Shown here one piece after another: positions 44,424 to 53,313 of a stretch of DNA of 64,000 nt. Numbering within the stretch: the first letter of the stretch is position 1; each line of letters opens with the position of its first letter. The translations under genes and the position numbers were made by a program. Source of the stretch: Clostridiales bacterium (GTDB lineage Bacteria; Bacillota; Clostridia; Lachnospirales; Lachnospiraceae); assembly GCA_003343625.1 (NCBI GenBank), contig QAKV01000022.1, forward strand, positions 31,665-95,664, given 5' to 3'. Below the pieces are notes generated by a model. That model was not told the DNA's origin, did not search any database, and was given only the letters and a program-made list of their open reading frames with translations.

Positions 44424-44520
44424 CGCGATACACCCGGCAGGAGGCGTTTCCGAGACCACTGATAAGGGCATCGATACGGTGCATTTATCAGTAGTTTCGG
44501 GATTTCCCGCCTGACAGCCC
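44424..44520 (+). promoter_or_regulatory. Structured element in the rpsO-pnp gap
   Basis: The segment begins with CGCGATACACCCGGCA, also present at 7482-7497, and contains a 15-nt imperfect stem (44451-44465 with 44485-44499). In enterobacteria the pnp leader is an RNase III target; this structure may serve pnp autocontrol, which is inference. Confidence 0.4.
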
Positions 44521-44605
44521 GGATGTTTTTGGAACGAAGTTCACAGGAGTTTACGAAGAAAGGAAAAGTGACTGTCAAAGCATCGGGCAGTTACGGGGAA
44601 AACAG

Positions 44606-46696
44606 ATGTACAAAACATTTACGATGGAGCTGGCCGGACGTACTCTGAAAGTGGACGTGGGCCGTGTGGCCGCTCAGGCAAACGGGGCGGCGTTCATGCA
44701 GTACGGGGAGACCACCGTTTTATCCACCGCGACGGCGAGCGAGAAGCCCAGGGAGGGAATCGATTTCTTCCCTCTGTCCGTAGAGTATGAGGAAAAGATG
44801 TACGCTGTCGGGAAGATCCCGGGCGGATTCAACAAGAGAGAGGGAAAAGCCAGCGAGAACGCGGTATTGACCAGCCGGGTCATTGATCGCCCTATGCGCC
44901 CGCTGTTTCCCAAGGACTACAGAAACGATGTGACGCTGGATAATCTGGTGTTGTCCGTGGATCCGCAGTGCCGTCCGGAGCTGGTGGCGATGCTGGGTTC
45001 TGCCATCGCGACCTGCATTTCCGACATCCCCTTTGACGGCCCCTGCGCCATGACCCAGGTGGGCCTCATCGACGGCGAGTTCGTGATCAACCCCAGCCAG
45101 GAGCAGTGGAAGAAGGGGGATCTGCAGTTGACTGTGGCTTCCACCAGCAAGAAGGTGATCATGATCGAAGCCGGCGCCAACGAAGTTCCGGAAGACAAGA
45201 TGATCGAAGCGATCTATAAAGCGCATGACATTAACCAGACCATCATCGCCTTCATCAATCAGATCGTGGCAGAAGTGGGCAAACCGAAGCATGAATACAC
45301 CAGCTGTGCGGTTCCTCAGGAACTGTTCGACGCGATCATGGAGATCGTTCCGCCCCAGGAGATGGAAGAAGCTGTCTTTACGGATGTGAAGCAGGTTCGG
45401 GAAGAGAACATCCGTAAGATCACGGAGCGCCTGGAAGAGGCGTTTGCGGAGAAAGAAGAATGGCTGGCGGTGCTGGGAGAAGCGGTTTACCAATATCAGA
45501 AGAAGACCGTGCGCAAGATGATTTTAAAGGATCACAAGCGCCCTGACGGCCGCGCTATCACACAGATCCGCCCGCTGGCTGCGGAGATCGACATCATTCC
45601 CAGAGTGCATGGCTCTGCTATGTTCACCCGCGGACAGACCCAGATCTGCAACGTCTGCACTCTGGCGCCCCTGTCCGATATGCAGAAGATCGACGGACTG
45701 GATGAAAACGAAGTGTCCAAGAGATATATGCATCATTATAACTTCCCCGCTTATTCTGTCGGGGAGACAAAGCCTTCCAGAGGGCCCGGACGCCGGGAAA
45801 TCGGCCATGGCGCTCTGGCGGAAAAAGCCCTGATGCCGGTGCTCCCTTCCGAGGAAGAGTTCCCCTACGCGATCCGCACCGTGTCCGAAACGTTTGAGTC
45901 AAACGGATCCACCTCTCAGGCTTCGGTCTGCGCGTCCACCCTGTCCCTGATGGCGGCTGGCGTGCCGATCAAGAAGCAGGTGGCTGGTATTTCCTGCGGC
46001 CTTGTGACCGGGGAGACAGACGATGATTACATCGTGCTGACCGATATCCAGGGGCTGGAAGATTTCTTCGGCGATATGGACTTCAAGGTCGCGGGAACCC
46101 ATGACGGCATCACCGCAATCCAGATGGACATCAAGATCCACGGCCTGACCAGGCCTATCGTAGAGGAGGCGATCTCCAGGACGAAGGAAGCCAGAGAGTA
46201 TATCCTCAACGAGATCATGACGCCCTGCATCGCGAAGCCCAGACCGGAAGTGGGCAAATACGCGCCCAAGATCATTTCCATTCAGATCGATCCCGAGAAG
46301 ATCGGAGATGTGGTGGGCCAGAGGGGCAAGACGATCAACGAGATCATCGCCCGTACCGGCGTGAAGATCGATATCACGGACGACGGCAACGTATCCGTCT
46401 GCGGCACGGACAAGGCTATGATGGATAAAGCCGTGGAGATGATCAAGATCATCGTGACGGACTTCGAAGCGGGTCAGATTTTCAAGGGCACCGTTGTGAG
46501 CATCAAGGAGTTCGGCGCATTCGTAGAATTCGCTCCGGGCAAGGAAGGCTTGGTTCATATCTCCAAGATCGCGCGGGAGAGGATCAACCGCGTGGAAGAC
46601 GTGCTGACGCTGGGAGATAAGGTGACCGTCGTCTGCCTGGGTAAGGACAAGATGGGCAGGATGAGCTTCTCCATGAAGGATGTGGCGCAGGTATGA
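44606..46696 (+). CDS. pnp: Polyribonucleotide nucleotidyltransferase (PNPase)
   Basis: The 696-residue phosphorolytic exoribonuclease degrades RNA 3' to 5' with inorganic phosphate and can add tails. Two RNase PH cores are present (first about 5-215; second about 310-540 with GRREIGHGALAEKAL and GISCGLVTGETDD). A KH domain (DVVGQRGKTINEIIARTGVK) and a C-terminal S1 domain (GTVVSIKEFGAFVEFAPGKE) follow. The ribosome site ACGGGGAAAACAG is modest. The gene has normal length and a strong terminator after it. Confidence 0.98.
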   Translation: MYKTFTMELAGRTLKVDVGRVAAQANGAAFMQYGETTVLSTATASEKPREGIDFFPLSVEYEEKMYAVGKIPGGFNKREGKASENAVLTSRVIDRPMRPLFPKDYRNDVTLDNLVLSVDPQCRPELVAMLGSAIATCISDIPFDGPCAMTQVGLIDGEFVINPSQEQWKKGDLQLTVASTSKKVIMIEAGANEVPEDKMIEAIYKAHDINQTIIAFINQIVAEVGKPKHEYTSCAVPQELFDAIMEIVPPQEMEEAVFTDVKQVREENIRKITERLEEAFAEKEEWLAVLGEAVYQYQKKTVRKMILKDHKRPDGRAITQIRPLAAEIDIIPRVHGSAMFTRGQTQICNVCTLAPLSDMQKIDGLDENEVSKRYMHHYNFPAYSVGETKPSRGPGRREIGHGALAEKALMPVLPSEEEFPYAIRTVSETFESNGSTSQASVCASTLSLMAAGVPIKKQVAGISCGLVTGETDDDYIVLTDIQGLEDFFGDMDFKVAGTHDGITAIQMDIKIHGLTRPIVEEAISRTKEAREYILNEIMTPCIAKPRPEVGKYAPKIISIQIDPEKIGDVVGQRGKTINEIIARTGVKIDITDDGNVSVCGTDKAMMDKAVEMIKIIVTDFEAGQIFKGTVVSIKEFGAFVEFAPGKEGLVHISKIARERINRVEDVLTLGDKVTVVCLGKDKMGRMSFSMKDVAQV

Positions 46697-46737
46697 GATC
46701 GCGTTTCTGAATGCCGATCCATCGATCATGAAATGTG

Positions 46738-46789
46738 AAAACCGCTGTACGGAGCGAGGATATCCGCCTCTGCCCGTACAGCGGTTTTT
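46738..46789 (+). terminator. Intrinsic terminator of pnp
   Basis: AAAACCGCTGTACGG pairs with CCGTACAGCGGTTTT (46738-46752 and 46774-46788), ending in five T. Confidence 0.95.
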
Positions 46790-46836
46790 AGATGGAAAAT
46801 TTCACATATATTTCACAATAATTCGCATCCTTTTGC

Positions 46837-46865
46837 TTAATGTCGGAATGAAGTTGTGCTATAAT
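46837..46865 (+). promoter_or_regulatory. Predicted promoter of the sulfotransferase gene
   Basis: TTAATG at 46837-46842 and TATAAT at 46860-46865 are 17 bp apart, with an extended -10 TG at 46857-46858. Confidence 0.6.
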
Positions 46866-46911
46866 CGTAGCGTCAATCTGAAAAAGAAGACGATCAAAGG
46901 AGCAAAAGATT

Positions 46912-48681
46912 ATGGAAGGGCACAAAAAAGGAAAAATGGGGAGGAAGAAAAAAATCCTTCTCGCCGTGGCTGGAGCAATTCTGCTCGCGGTCATCATTTT
47001 CATCATCTATAAGCTGGTAGTGAAGCAGCAGATGGATGAGGAAACCGCGCCGAGGGAATCCTGGACGACCGAGACCGGAGAGCTGCTGGAGACGAACCAG
47101 AACCAGAAGATTCGGATCTATCAGGCGCCGGGGGAGTCGGATCTGCTGATTTATCAGATGCAGCCGCAGGAAGTGGAAAATGACGGCTTCACCTACTATA
47201 ACCTGAAGGTGCAGGAGCGCCTGGACAGCGCGCTGGGCGAACTGAAGGAGCAGGAGGCCTATACGCTGGAAAAACCGCTGGCAGTGTGGAATCCCTACGG
47301 GACGGGAAGCAACGGGCTGTATCTTTATTTCGAAGCGCCCGGGGAAGGGTTGACCGTGCACTATCGAATTCATGTTGAAGACGGGGAAATTCCGGATTTC
47401 GAGGCGGATGCGAATGCCGGCTCCGGAACGGAGAAGGAATTTCTTGTGATCGGGCTCGTTCCGGGAATGGAAAACGAGTTGGAAATTACGCTGAACGCGG
47501 AGGATGGAACCGCAGTTCAGACCGCTTCCTTCCGCGTGGAGGCGCCCGAAACCGCTTCCGGTTACGATGTGGTACTGGAAGAAACGCAGGGGGAATCCTC
47601 GCAGGAACTGACGGACGGCCTCTACTATACGCTGGGGATTCAGGGCTATTACGGCCACATGTTCCTGTTCGATAACGATGGCGTGCTCCGCTATGAAATG
47701 CTGTTGGACGGATACAAGCCGGATCGGGTGCTGTTCGACGGGGAGGATATGGTGTGTTGCGTTTCGGCCAACCAGATCGGGAAGATCAGCCATCCGGGAA
47801 AAGTAACGAACCTTTACACGATGAACGGTTATGTGATGCACCACGATTTCTGCTACGGGGAGGACGGAACGCTTCTGGTTCTGGCCACGAGGAAGAACGC
47901 CCGGGACAGCGGGGTCATGGATCGGGTGCTGGAAATCGATATGGAGACCGGAACGGTGACGGAGATCGTCGATCTGCGCAGGATTTTGCCCGACTATTAT
48001 GCGGAGACGGAAAAGGTGACGGAAACGGATCCGTTTTTCTGGCAGGCGGGAACCCGGGACTGGATTCATGTCAATACCATCGACTATATGGATGATGACA
48101 GCATTGTGTTGAGCGCCAGGGAGACTTCTACTATCGTCAAAATCCAGGATCTGCACGGGGAACCCACGCTGTGCTATCTGATCGGCGATGCGGCATACTG
48201 GGAAGGAACCGGCTATGAAGAGTATTCCTACGAGAAAGTGGGGGATTTCGCGGATCAGTACGGACAGCATACCGTGACTGTGGTGGAAGAGGACGGCATG
48301 GAAGAGGGAACGTACTATCTGATGATGTACGACAACAATTATTATGCCAACAGCACCAGGACGGACGATTACGAACCGGTACTGCCGGACAGCGTATCCA
48401 CGGATCTGATGGGAGATGAGAAACCTTCTCATGTATACTGGTATCTGGTGAATGAGAATCAGGGAACCTATGAACTGGTGTGGAGTTTCGACGTGCCCTA
48501 CTCCAGCATCGTTTCCAGCGTTCAGATCGTCGGAGACAATTATGTGGTCAACAGCGGCGTATCGAATGTCTTCGGCGAGTACGACAGCGAAGGCAATCTG
48601 ATTCGACAGTTCGGTTATGAATGCACCATGCAGGGCTATCGGGTGATGAAGGATACATTCGAGGGATATTGGTTCTCCTGA
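46912..48681 (+). CDS. Membrane-anchored aryl-sulfate sulfotransferase (ASST-like)
   Basis: The 589-residue protein has a basic N-terminus and one membrane span (ILLAVAGAILLAVIIFIIYK, about 17-36), which should anchor the rest outside. The C-terminal part is the ASST beta-propeller. The covalent catalytic histidine is in RDWIHVNTIDY (about His386), the conserved Arg is in IVLSARETSTIVK, and further His are in MHHDFC and YGQHTV. ASST moves sulfate between phenols without PAPS. An N-terminal beta domain precedes the propeller. AAAGGAGC precedes ATG 46912. In gut anaerobes these enzymes modify phenols, drugs or catechols; the substrate here is unknown. Confidence 0.9.
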   Translation: MEGHKKGKMGRKKKILLAVAGAILLAVIIFIIYKLVVKQQMDEETAPRESWTTETGELLETNQNQKIRIYQAPGESDLLIYQMQPQEVENDGFTYYNLKVQERLDSALGELKEQEAYTLEKPLAVWNPYGTGSNGLYLYFEAPGEGLTVHYRIHVEDGEIPDFEADANAGSGTEKEFLVIGLVPGMENELEITLNAEDGTAVQTASFRVEAPETASGYDVVLEETQGESSQELTDGLYYTLGIQGYYGHMFLFDNDGVLRYEMLLDGYKPDRVLFDGEDMVCCVSANQIGKISHPGKVTNLYTMNGYVMHHDFCYGEDGTLLVLATRKNARDSGVMDRVLEIDMETGTVTEIVDLRRILPDYYAETEKVTETDPFFWQAGTRDWIHVNTIDYMDDDSIVLSARETSTIVKIQDLHGEPTLCYLIGDAAYWEGTGYEEYSYEKVGDFADQYGQHTVTVVEEDGMEEGTYYLMMYDNNYYANSTRTDDYEPVLPDSVSTDLMGDEKPSHVYWYLVNENQGTYELVWSFDVPYSSIVSSVQIVGDNYVVNSGVSNVFGEYDSEGNLIRQFGYECTMQGYRVMKDTFEGYWFS

Positions 48682-48803
48682 CCGGTTTTCCGGGAGAAAC
48701 ACCAGGGAACGGGGCGGCTGCGCGGGCGACATCCCATATGGGAATGCCGCTGAAAGCGGCGGCCCCGCCGCGCTTGGCTGCACAGAAATGGAGGATCCTG
48801 TCT

Positions 48804-51146
48804 ATGGAAATTCAATTTGGAAAGGCGACGTTGTCTTTAGCGGAAAACGGCATGATCGTGGATATGAAATTCGGGAATCAATCCATTTTTCCGAAAGGGC
48901 AGCCTTCTTATATGATGAGGTTTTTCCGGGAAGGAAAACCCGAGGACATCCGGTTGACGGAAAGGAAAGGGAGTCTGCTTCGATATCACTTTCGGGATAT
49001 CGAAGATACCGTTTCGGTTCTGATAGATGAAAAGGAAGGCTATACCGTATTTCAGGTGATGGATTGTCCCGGCTGTTTCGATTTCCTCACAATTGGCCCC
49101 ATCGTCACCGCGCTGAATGATGTGGTGGGCGATGTGGTGGGCGTCGTACAGGGGAAATCCGCGGCTATTGGAATTCAGGCCCTGAACGAAAAAACGCTGC
49201 CAGGAATTCCGTGCGAACTGATCGAACAGGCGCTGTATCGCAGGGATGAGCCCACATCGAGCATGACGGTGGGCAATTTGGATTACACTGCGGCCGCCGC
49301 GTTTGAAATGCCCTTCGGCAGCGTGCTGCACCTGTTTTGTGAGAACAGGAGGCGCGACAGAATGAAGACTGTACTATATGCGGTGAACTGTGTCCCGGCG
49401 CCCGCGATGGATCGTGACGATGCGGACATCAGGGGAACGAAATTCGCCCTGTTTTCCTGCGACAGTCCGGCGGCGCTTGAAACCATAGGAAGGATCGAGG
49501 TCGGGGAAGGGCTTCCGCACCCGATGCTGGACGGGGAGTGGCTGAAAACGTCCGCCAAGGCGACGAGCTCTTACCTGATCGGAGAATTTGGTATCGAAAC
49601 TATTGATAAGATGACGGCCTATGCCCAAAAGGGAGGTTTTTCCTGCCTGTATCACCCGGAGCCTTTCGAAACCTGGGGACATTTTGAACTGAGAAAAGAG
49701 CTCTTCCCGAAAGGGGACGCCTCTTTAAAGGAATGCGTGGAATACGCTAAGGCGCAGAGAATCAAGGTAGGGCTTCATACGCTCAGCAATTTCACCAAAA
49801 CGAACGACGCTTATGTGACACCCGTGCCGGACAGACGGCTGAAAGCCATGGCCCCGGCAAAGCTGGCAGAGGATATAGCAGCGGAGCAGATCGAAATAGC
49901 GGTGGATCGGCTTGCGGCATTCGAATGTCCGGCGACGCTGAATTGTGTCCGGATAGACGATGAGCTCCTGCAGTATTCGGAATATGAACCCACAGACGAT
50001 GGGGCTGCAATCCTGAAAGGCTGCATAAGAGGCGCGTTCGGAACCGAGCCCGCAGCCCATACCAAGGGCAACAGCGCGTACAAATTGATCGATTATCCTT
50101 ATCAGACGCTCTTTCCGGATGTGGAGCTGCAGGATGAATTTTCGGATCGCATCGCGGAACTGGTCGATGAAACCGGCGTCAGCCAGATTTCCTTTGACGG
50201 TCTGGAAGGCTGCGAGTGGACGGGAGAAGGCGAGTACGCGGTCAACCGTTTTGCGATGAGATGCTATGAGAAATTCGATCACACGGTAATCAATGACGCT
50301 TCCAGACTGCATCATTTTCTGTGGCACATGAACACGAGAATGAACTGGGGAGAGCCCTGGGGAGAAGAGATGCGCGTCGGACAGGTGGAGGGAAGAATGA
50401 GAAATCAGAAATTCTTCCAAAAAAATCTCCTCCCCGCGATGCTGGGCTGGTTTTTGATCCGGAAGGCGAACCGGAAATTTGAGGCCAGCACGTTGATGGA
50501 TATGGAGTGGGCTCTGTCGGAGGCTGCGGGATTTGACGCCGGATTCGCCCTTTCTGCATCGGAAGATACGCTCGACGCGCTGGGAACTGCGGATGAAATC
50601 CTGGAAGCCATAAAAAACTGGGAGCGCCTCAGGCTGGAAAAGCGGTTCGGAGAGGAGTTGAAGGAGCAGCTGAAAAAGCCGGAAACGGAATGGCATCTGG
50701 AAAAGAAGGACGACAGGAATTTCGCCCTTTATCCGATGGCGATCAGCAAACCCTTTGTTTGCGATCTCCTGGAGATGCAGCCTGGGCAGCCCGGCGGGGC
50801 GGACTGGAGTTTTGAGAACCCGTTCGGGGAGCAGAAGCTGGCCTTTCGCATGAAAATAGAGGGCTATGGCTATATTGAAAAACCGAGATTTTACACGCGA
50901 AAGGGGATGATACGGTTTGATGTCCGCGTAAAGGGCGGCCAGTACCTGATCTTCGACGGGGCGGAGGCTTATGTGACTGACAGAAACTACAACCGGCTGT
51001 CGGAGGCGGAATATGAGGGAACCTGCCTCGTGGAAAAAGGCATCGCCCCTCTGAGCTTCGGCTGTTCTTTCGGAGGGGAAGAAGGGCCTGAAGTAACGGT
51101 GAGAGTGATCACCAAATCGACTCCATACGCGATCAGCCGGGACTGA
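48804..51146 (+). CDS. Large carbohydrate-enzyme-like protein (TIM-barrel hydrolase type), function unassigned
   Basis: The 780-residue protein has an N-terminal beta domain (about 1-240), a probable TIM barrel (about 260-560) and a C-terminal beta-rich part. Barrel-like motifs are GGFSCLYHPEPFETWGHFE, RIKVGLHTLSNFTKTNDAY, YVTPVPDRRL, and ISFDGLEGCEWTGEGEY. The last has the acidic residues expected of a glycoside hydrolase or lyase. I recognise the style, but not a numbered family. There is no signal peptide, so it should act on imported sugars. ATG 48804 is supported by GGAGG 9 nt upstream; longer in-frame extensions to 48621 overlap the sulfotransferase gene and are unlikely. Confidence 0.65.
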   Translation: MEIQFGKATLSLAENGMIVDMKFGNQSIFPKGQPSYMMRFFREGKPEDIRLTERKGSLLRYHFRDIEDTVSVLIDEKEGYTVFQVMDCPGCFDFLTIGPIVTALNDVVGDVVGVVQGKSAAIGIQALNEKTLPGIPCELIEQALYRRDEPTSSMTVGNLDYTAAAAFEMPFGSVLHLFCENRRRDRMKTVLYAVNCVPAPAMDRDDADIRGTKFALFSCDSPAALETIGRIEVGEGLPHPMLDGEWLKTSAKATSSYLIGEFGIETIDKMTAYAQKGGFSCLYHPEPFETWGHFELRKELFPKGDASLKECVEYAKAQRIKVGLHTLSNFTKTNDAYVTPVPDRRLKAMAPAKLAEDIAAEQIEIAVDRLAAFECPATLNCVRIDDELLQYSEYEPTDDGAAILKGCIRGAFGTEPAAHTKGNSAYKLIDYPYQTLFPDVELQDEFSDRIAELVDETGVSQISFDGLEGCEWTGEGEYAVNRFAMRCYEKFDHTVINDASRLHHFLWHMNTRMNWGEPWGEEMRVGQVEGRMRNQKFFQKNLLPAMLGWFLIRKANRKFEASTLMDMEWALSEAAGFDAGFALSASEDTLDALGTADEILEAIKNWERLRLEKRFGEELKEQLKKPETEWHLEKKDDRNFALYPMAISKPFVCDLLEMQPGQPGGADWSFENPFGEQKLAFRMKIEGYGYIEKPRFYTRKGMIRFDVRVKGGQYLIFDGAEAYVTDRNYNRLSEAEYEGTCLVEKGIAPLSFGCSFGGEEGPEVTVRVITKSTPYAISRD

Positions 51147-51185
51147 TTTGGCAGGGCGGTACAAAGAGAAAGAGACGGATTTCGC

Positions 51186-51239
51186 AAAAGACTCCGGCTT
51201 TCGGCAGCTTTTTTCTGGCCGAGAAGCGGGGGTCTTTTT
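51186..51239 (+). terminator. Terminator after the carbohydrate-enzyme-like gene
   Basis: AAAAGACTCCGGCTTTCGGC pairs imperfectly with GGCCGAGAAGCGGGGGTCTT and ends in a T run (51233-51239). Confidence 0.75.
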
Positions 51240-51256
51240 GTATAAACCTTTAGGTA

Positions 51257-52144
51257 ATGATTGGACAACAAAATGAAACTTCCGGCGAAAAGCAGGTGAA
51301 AGGGGAGCATCGGTCGATCTGGAAAGTCATGGAACAAGTGAATCGGGTAATTCTCGGAAAGGAACAGATCGTCCGCGAAATCGCGCTGGCGTTTCTGGCG
51401 GAAGGCCATGTACTGCTGGAAGATATGCCGGGAGTGGGAAAGACGACCCTGGCGCTGGCTTTCTCGAGGGCGATGCGGCTGGATTATAAGCGGGTACAGT
51501 TCACGCCTGATGTGCTGCCTTCGGATCTGACGGGATTTTCTGTCTATCGGCGGGAGCAGGAAAAGTTCGTCTATCGGAAGGGAAGCGTATTCTGCAACTT
51601 GCTGCTGGCGGATGAAATCAACCGGACTTCTCCGAAAACCCAGTCTGCGCTTCTGGAAGTGATGGAAGAGAGAAAAGTGACAGTGGAAGGGATTACCAGG
51701 AGCGTCCCGTCCCCTTTTTTGGTGATTGCGACCGAAAATCCTTCCGGGAGCGCGGGAACACAGGCGCTGCCCCGGGCTCAGCTGGATCGATTCGCCATAT
51801 GCCTTTCCGTGGGATATCCGGATTTTGAAAGCGAGCTCTGCATGGCCATGGGGATCGGCGAGGACGACCGGTTGGCGCGTGTCGTTCCGGTGATGGATGC
51901 CGGTTCCCTGAAAAATCTGCAAAGAGACGTGTGCGGCGTCTATATGGATGATACTGTCTGCAGGTATGTGGTGGAATTGGTGCGGGCGACCCGGGGCCAT
52001 CGATTCCTGGAAACGGGAGGGAGCCCGCGCGCTACCATCGCTCTGGTCAGGCTGGCGCGGGCGGCAGCCTGGTTGGATGGACGGGATTACGTGCTGCCTG
52101 AGGACGTGGCGGAGCAGTTTCCGGCAGTCATGCGCATAGGGTGA
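51257..52144 (+). CDS. MoxR-family AAA+ ATPase, C-terminus lost by probable frameshift
   Basis: The 295-residue AAA+ ATPase has Walker A MPGVGKTT (about 57-64), Walker B LLLADEINR, sensor-1 VIATENPSG and the arginine-finger region ALPRAQLDRF. MoxR proteins act as chaperones that activate partner proteins, here probably the DUF58 protein. The frame ends at TGA 52142, but the +2 frame from CAT 52135 continues HRVKRSQAARMEAVEKDEIL and stops at 52245, overlapping the DUF58 start as ATGA. That tail is the normal MoxR end, so one base is probably missing near 52133. The start is weak, with no clear ribosome site. Confidence 0.85.
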   Translation: MIGQQNETSGEKQVKGEHRSIWKVMEQVNRVILGKEQIVREIALAFLAEGHVLLEDMPGVGKTTLALAFSRAMRLDYKRVQFTPDVLPSDLTGFSVYRREQEKFVYRKGSVFCNLLLADEINRTSPKTQSALLEVMEERKVTVEGITRSVPSPFLVIATENPSGSAGTQALPRAQLDRFAICLSVGYPDFESELCMAMGIGEDDRLARVVPVMDAGSLKNLQRDVCGVYMDDTVCRYVVELVRATRGHRFLETGGSPRATIALVRLARAAAWLDGRDYVLPEDVAEQFPAVMRIG

Positions 52145-52241
52145 AACGCAGTCAGGCGGCCCGGATGGAAGCCGTGGAAAAGGACGAAATTCTGGACGAG
52201 ATCCTTAAGGCTATCCGGAAACCGTCCATAGGGAGGCGACG

Positions 52242-53294
52242 ATGAAGAAGCTGCTGCTCGTTCTGTTTTCGATATCGGCGTGGTATCTGGCCGCGATGTA
52301 TCATCTGTTTTCCCTTTTGGTCTGGGCCCTGGCAGGCCTCATCCTGCTGTTGAGTATGCTCGCAGTATCCCTGTATCTGAAACGAAAGATCCGCATCGGT
52401 TTTTCAGCGCGCAAAGGGGTGTTCTACAAAGGGCTGAGATCGGAATATCCGCTGGAGGTGAAGAATTCGGGACTGTTGCCCGGGAGGATCCGCCTGCGTT
52501 TGGGGCTGTCTTATCCGGGCGGGGCGGAACGAAAGGAAGAACTTTCTCTTCTGGTGTGCGCAGGGGAGGAAAAAAGAGCGGCGGGACTGTGCGCGCCCTG
52601 GTGCGGGCCTTTGACTGTTTCTCTGAAGCGCGCCCGCATTTTCGACTTTTTTTCCCTGTTTTCGATGAAAACAGGGATGAAGGAAATGATGGAGGCGGCC
52701 GTTTTACCTGTGCCAAAGGCTATGAAACTCTCGTTTCTTCCCGATTCGGGAACCCGTTCGGGAGAGGAAGACAGCGTGAAGGATTTGGGGAATGGGGGCG
52801 GAGAAATCCGCCAAATACGGGAATACGTTCCGGGTGATTCCTCGCGCCAGATTCACTGGAAGCTGACGGCCCGGACGGACGCGATCTGGATGAAAGAGAG
52901 AGAAGAGCAGCGGGAAGGAGAAAACTTTCTGTATCTGGATCTCTTTTCGGAAAAAGAAAGAAGCAGACAGGAGCTGGACGGGTTTTATGAAGTTCTCTCC
53001 GCGCTGGTGACAGGGATCATACAAAACCGGCGATCGGTTCATGTGATGTGGGAGGAAGGGGACGGACGCAGGGAAGGCTGCGATGTGGAAAACGTAGAAG
53101 AGTTGGAAGAGCTGCTGTTGAAGCTGTATCTGATAGAAGGGAAGCCGTCATCCGATCGGGGGAGGAGGCCTGGGAAAGAGCGGGGCCTTCGGCTGAGCCG
53201 GGATCTGGTGCTGTCGTCGGAGGGCCGGGAGGTTTACCGGTTTTCCTGTCAGAAAGTTGCGGAAGAATTGGAGCGGATAGAATTCATCCTTTAA
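52242..53294 (+). CDS. DUF58 domain-containing membrane protein
   Basis: The 350-residue protein starts with two membrane spans (LLLVLFSISAWYLAAMYHLF, then LLVWALAGLILLLSMLAVSL). A beta domain follows, and then the DUF58 signature IRQIREYVPGDSSRQIHWKL, with RTDAIWMKEREEQREGENFL and the MIDAS-like YLDLFSEK. DUF58 proteins pair with MoxR ATPases and transglutaminase-like membrane proteins in a conserved trio whose function is unclear. GGGAGGCG precedes ATG 52242. The start overlaps the inferred full-length moxR stop by ATGA. Confidence 0.9.
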   Translation: MKKLLLVLFSISAWYLAAMYHLFSLLVWALAGLILLLSMLAVSLYLKRKIRIGFSARKGVFYKGLRSEYPLEVKNSGLLPGRIRLRLGLSYPGGAERKEELSLLVCAGEEKRAAGLCAPWCGPLTVSLKRARIFDFFSLFSMKTGMKEMMEAAVLPVPKAMKLSFLPDSGTRSGEEDSVKDLGNGGGEIRQIREYVPGDSSRQIHWKLTARTDAIWMKEREEQREGENFLYLDLFSEKERSRQELDGFYEVLSALVTGIIQNRRSVHVMWEEGDGRREGCDVENVEELEELLLKLYLIEGKPSSDRGRRPGKERGLRLSRDLVLSSEGREVYRFSCQKVAEELERIEFIL

Positions 53295-53313
53295 AAAGGA
53301 AGGGGATTGCGGT

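Noticed and set aside
52125..52150. Programmed ribosomal frameshift in moxR
   Set aside because: No slippery heptamer or following pseudoknot is seen at the junction; a simple missing base explains it better.
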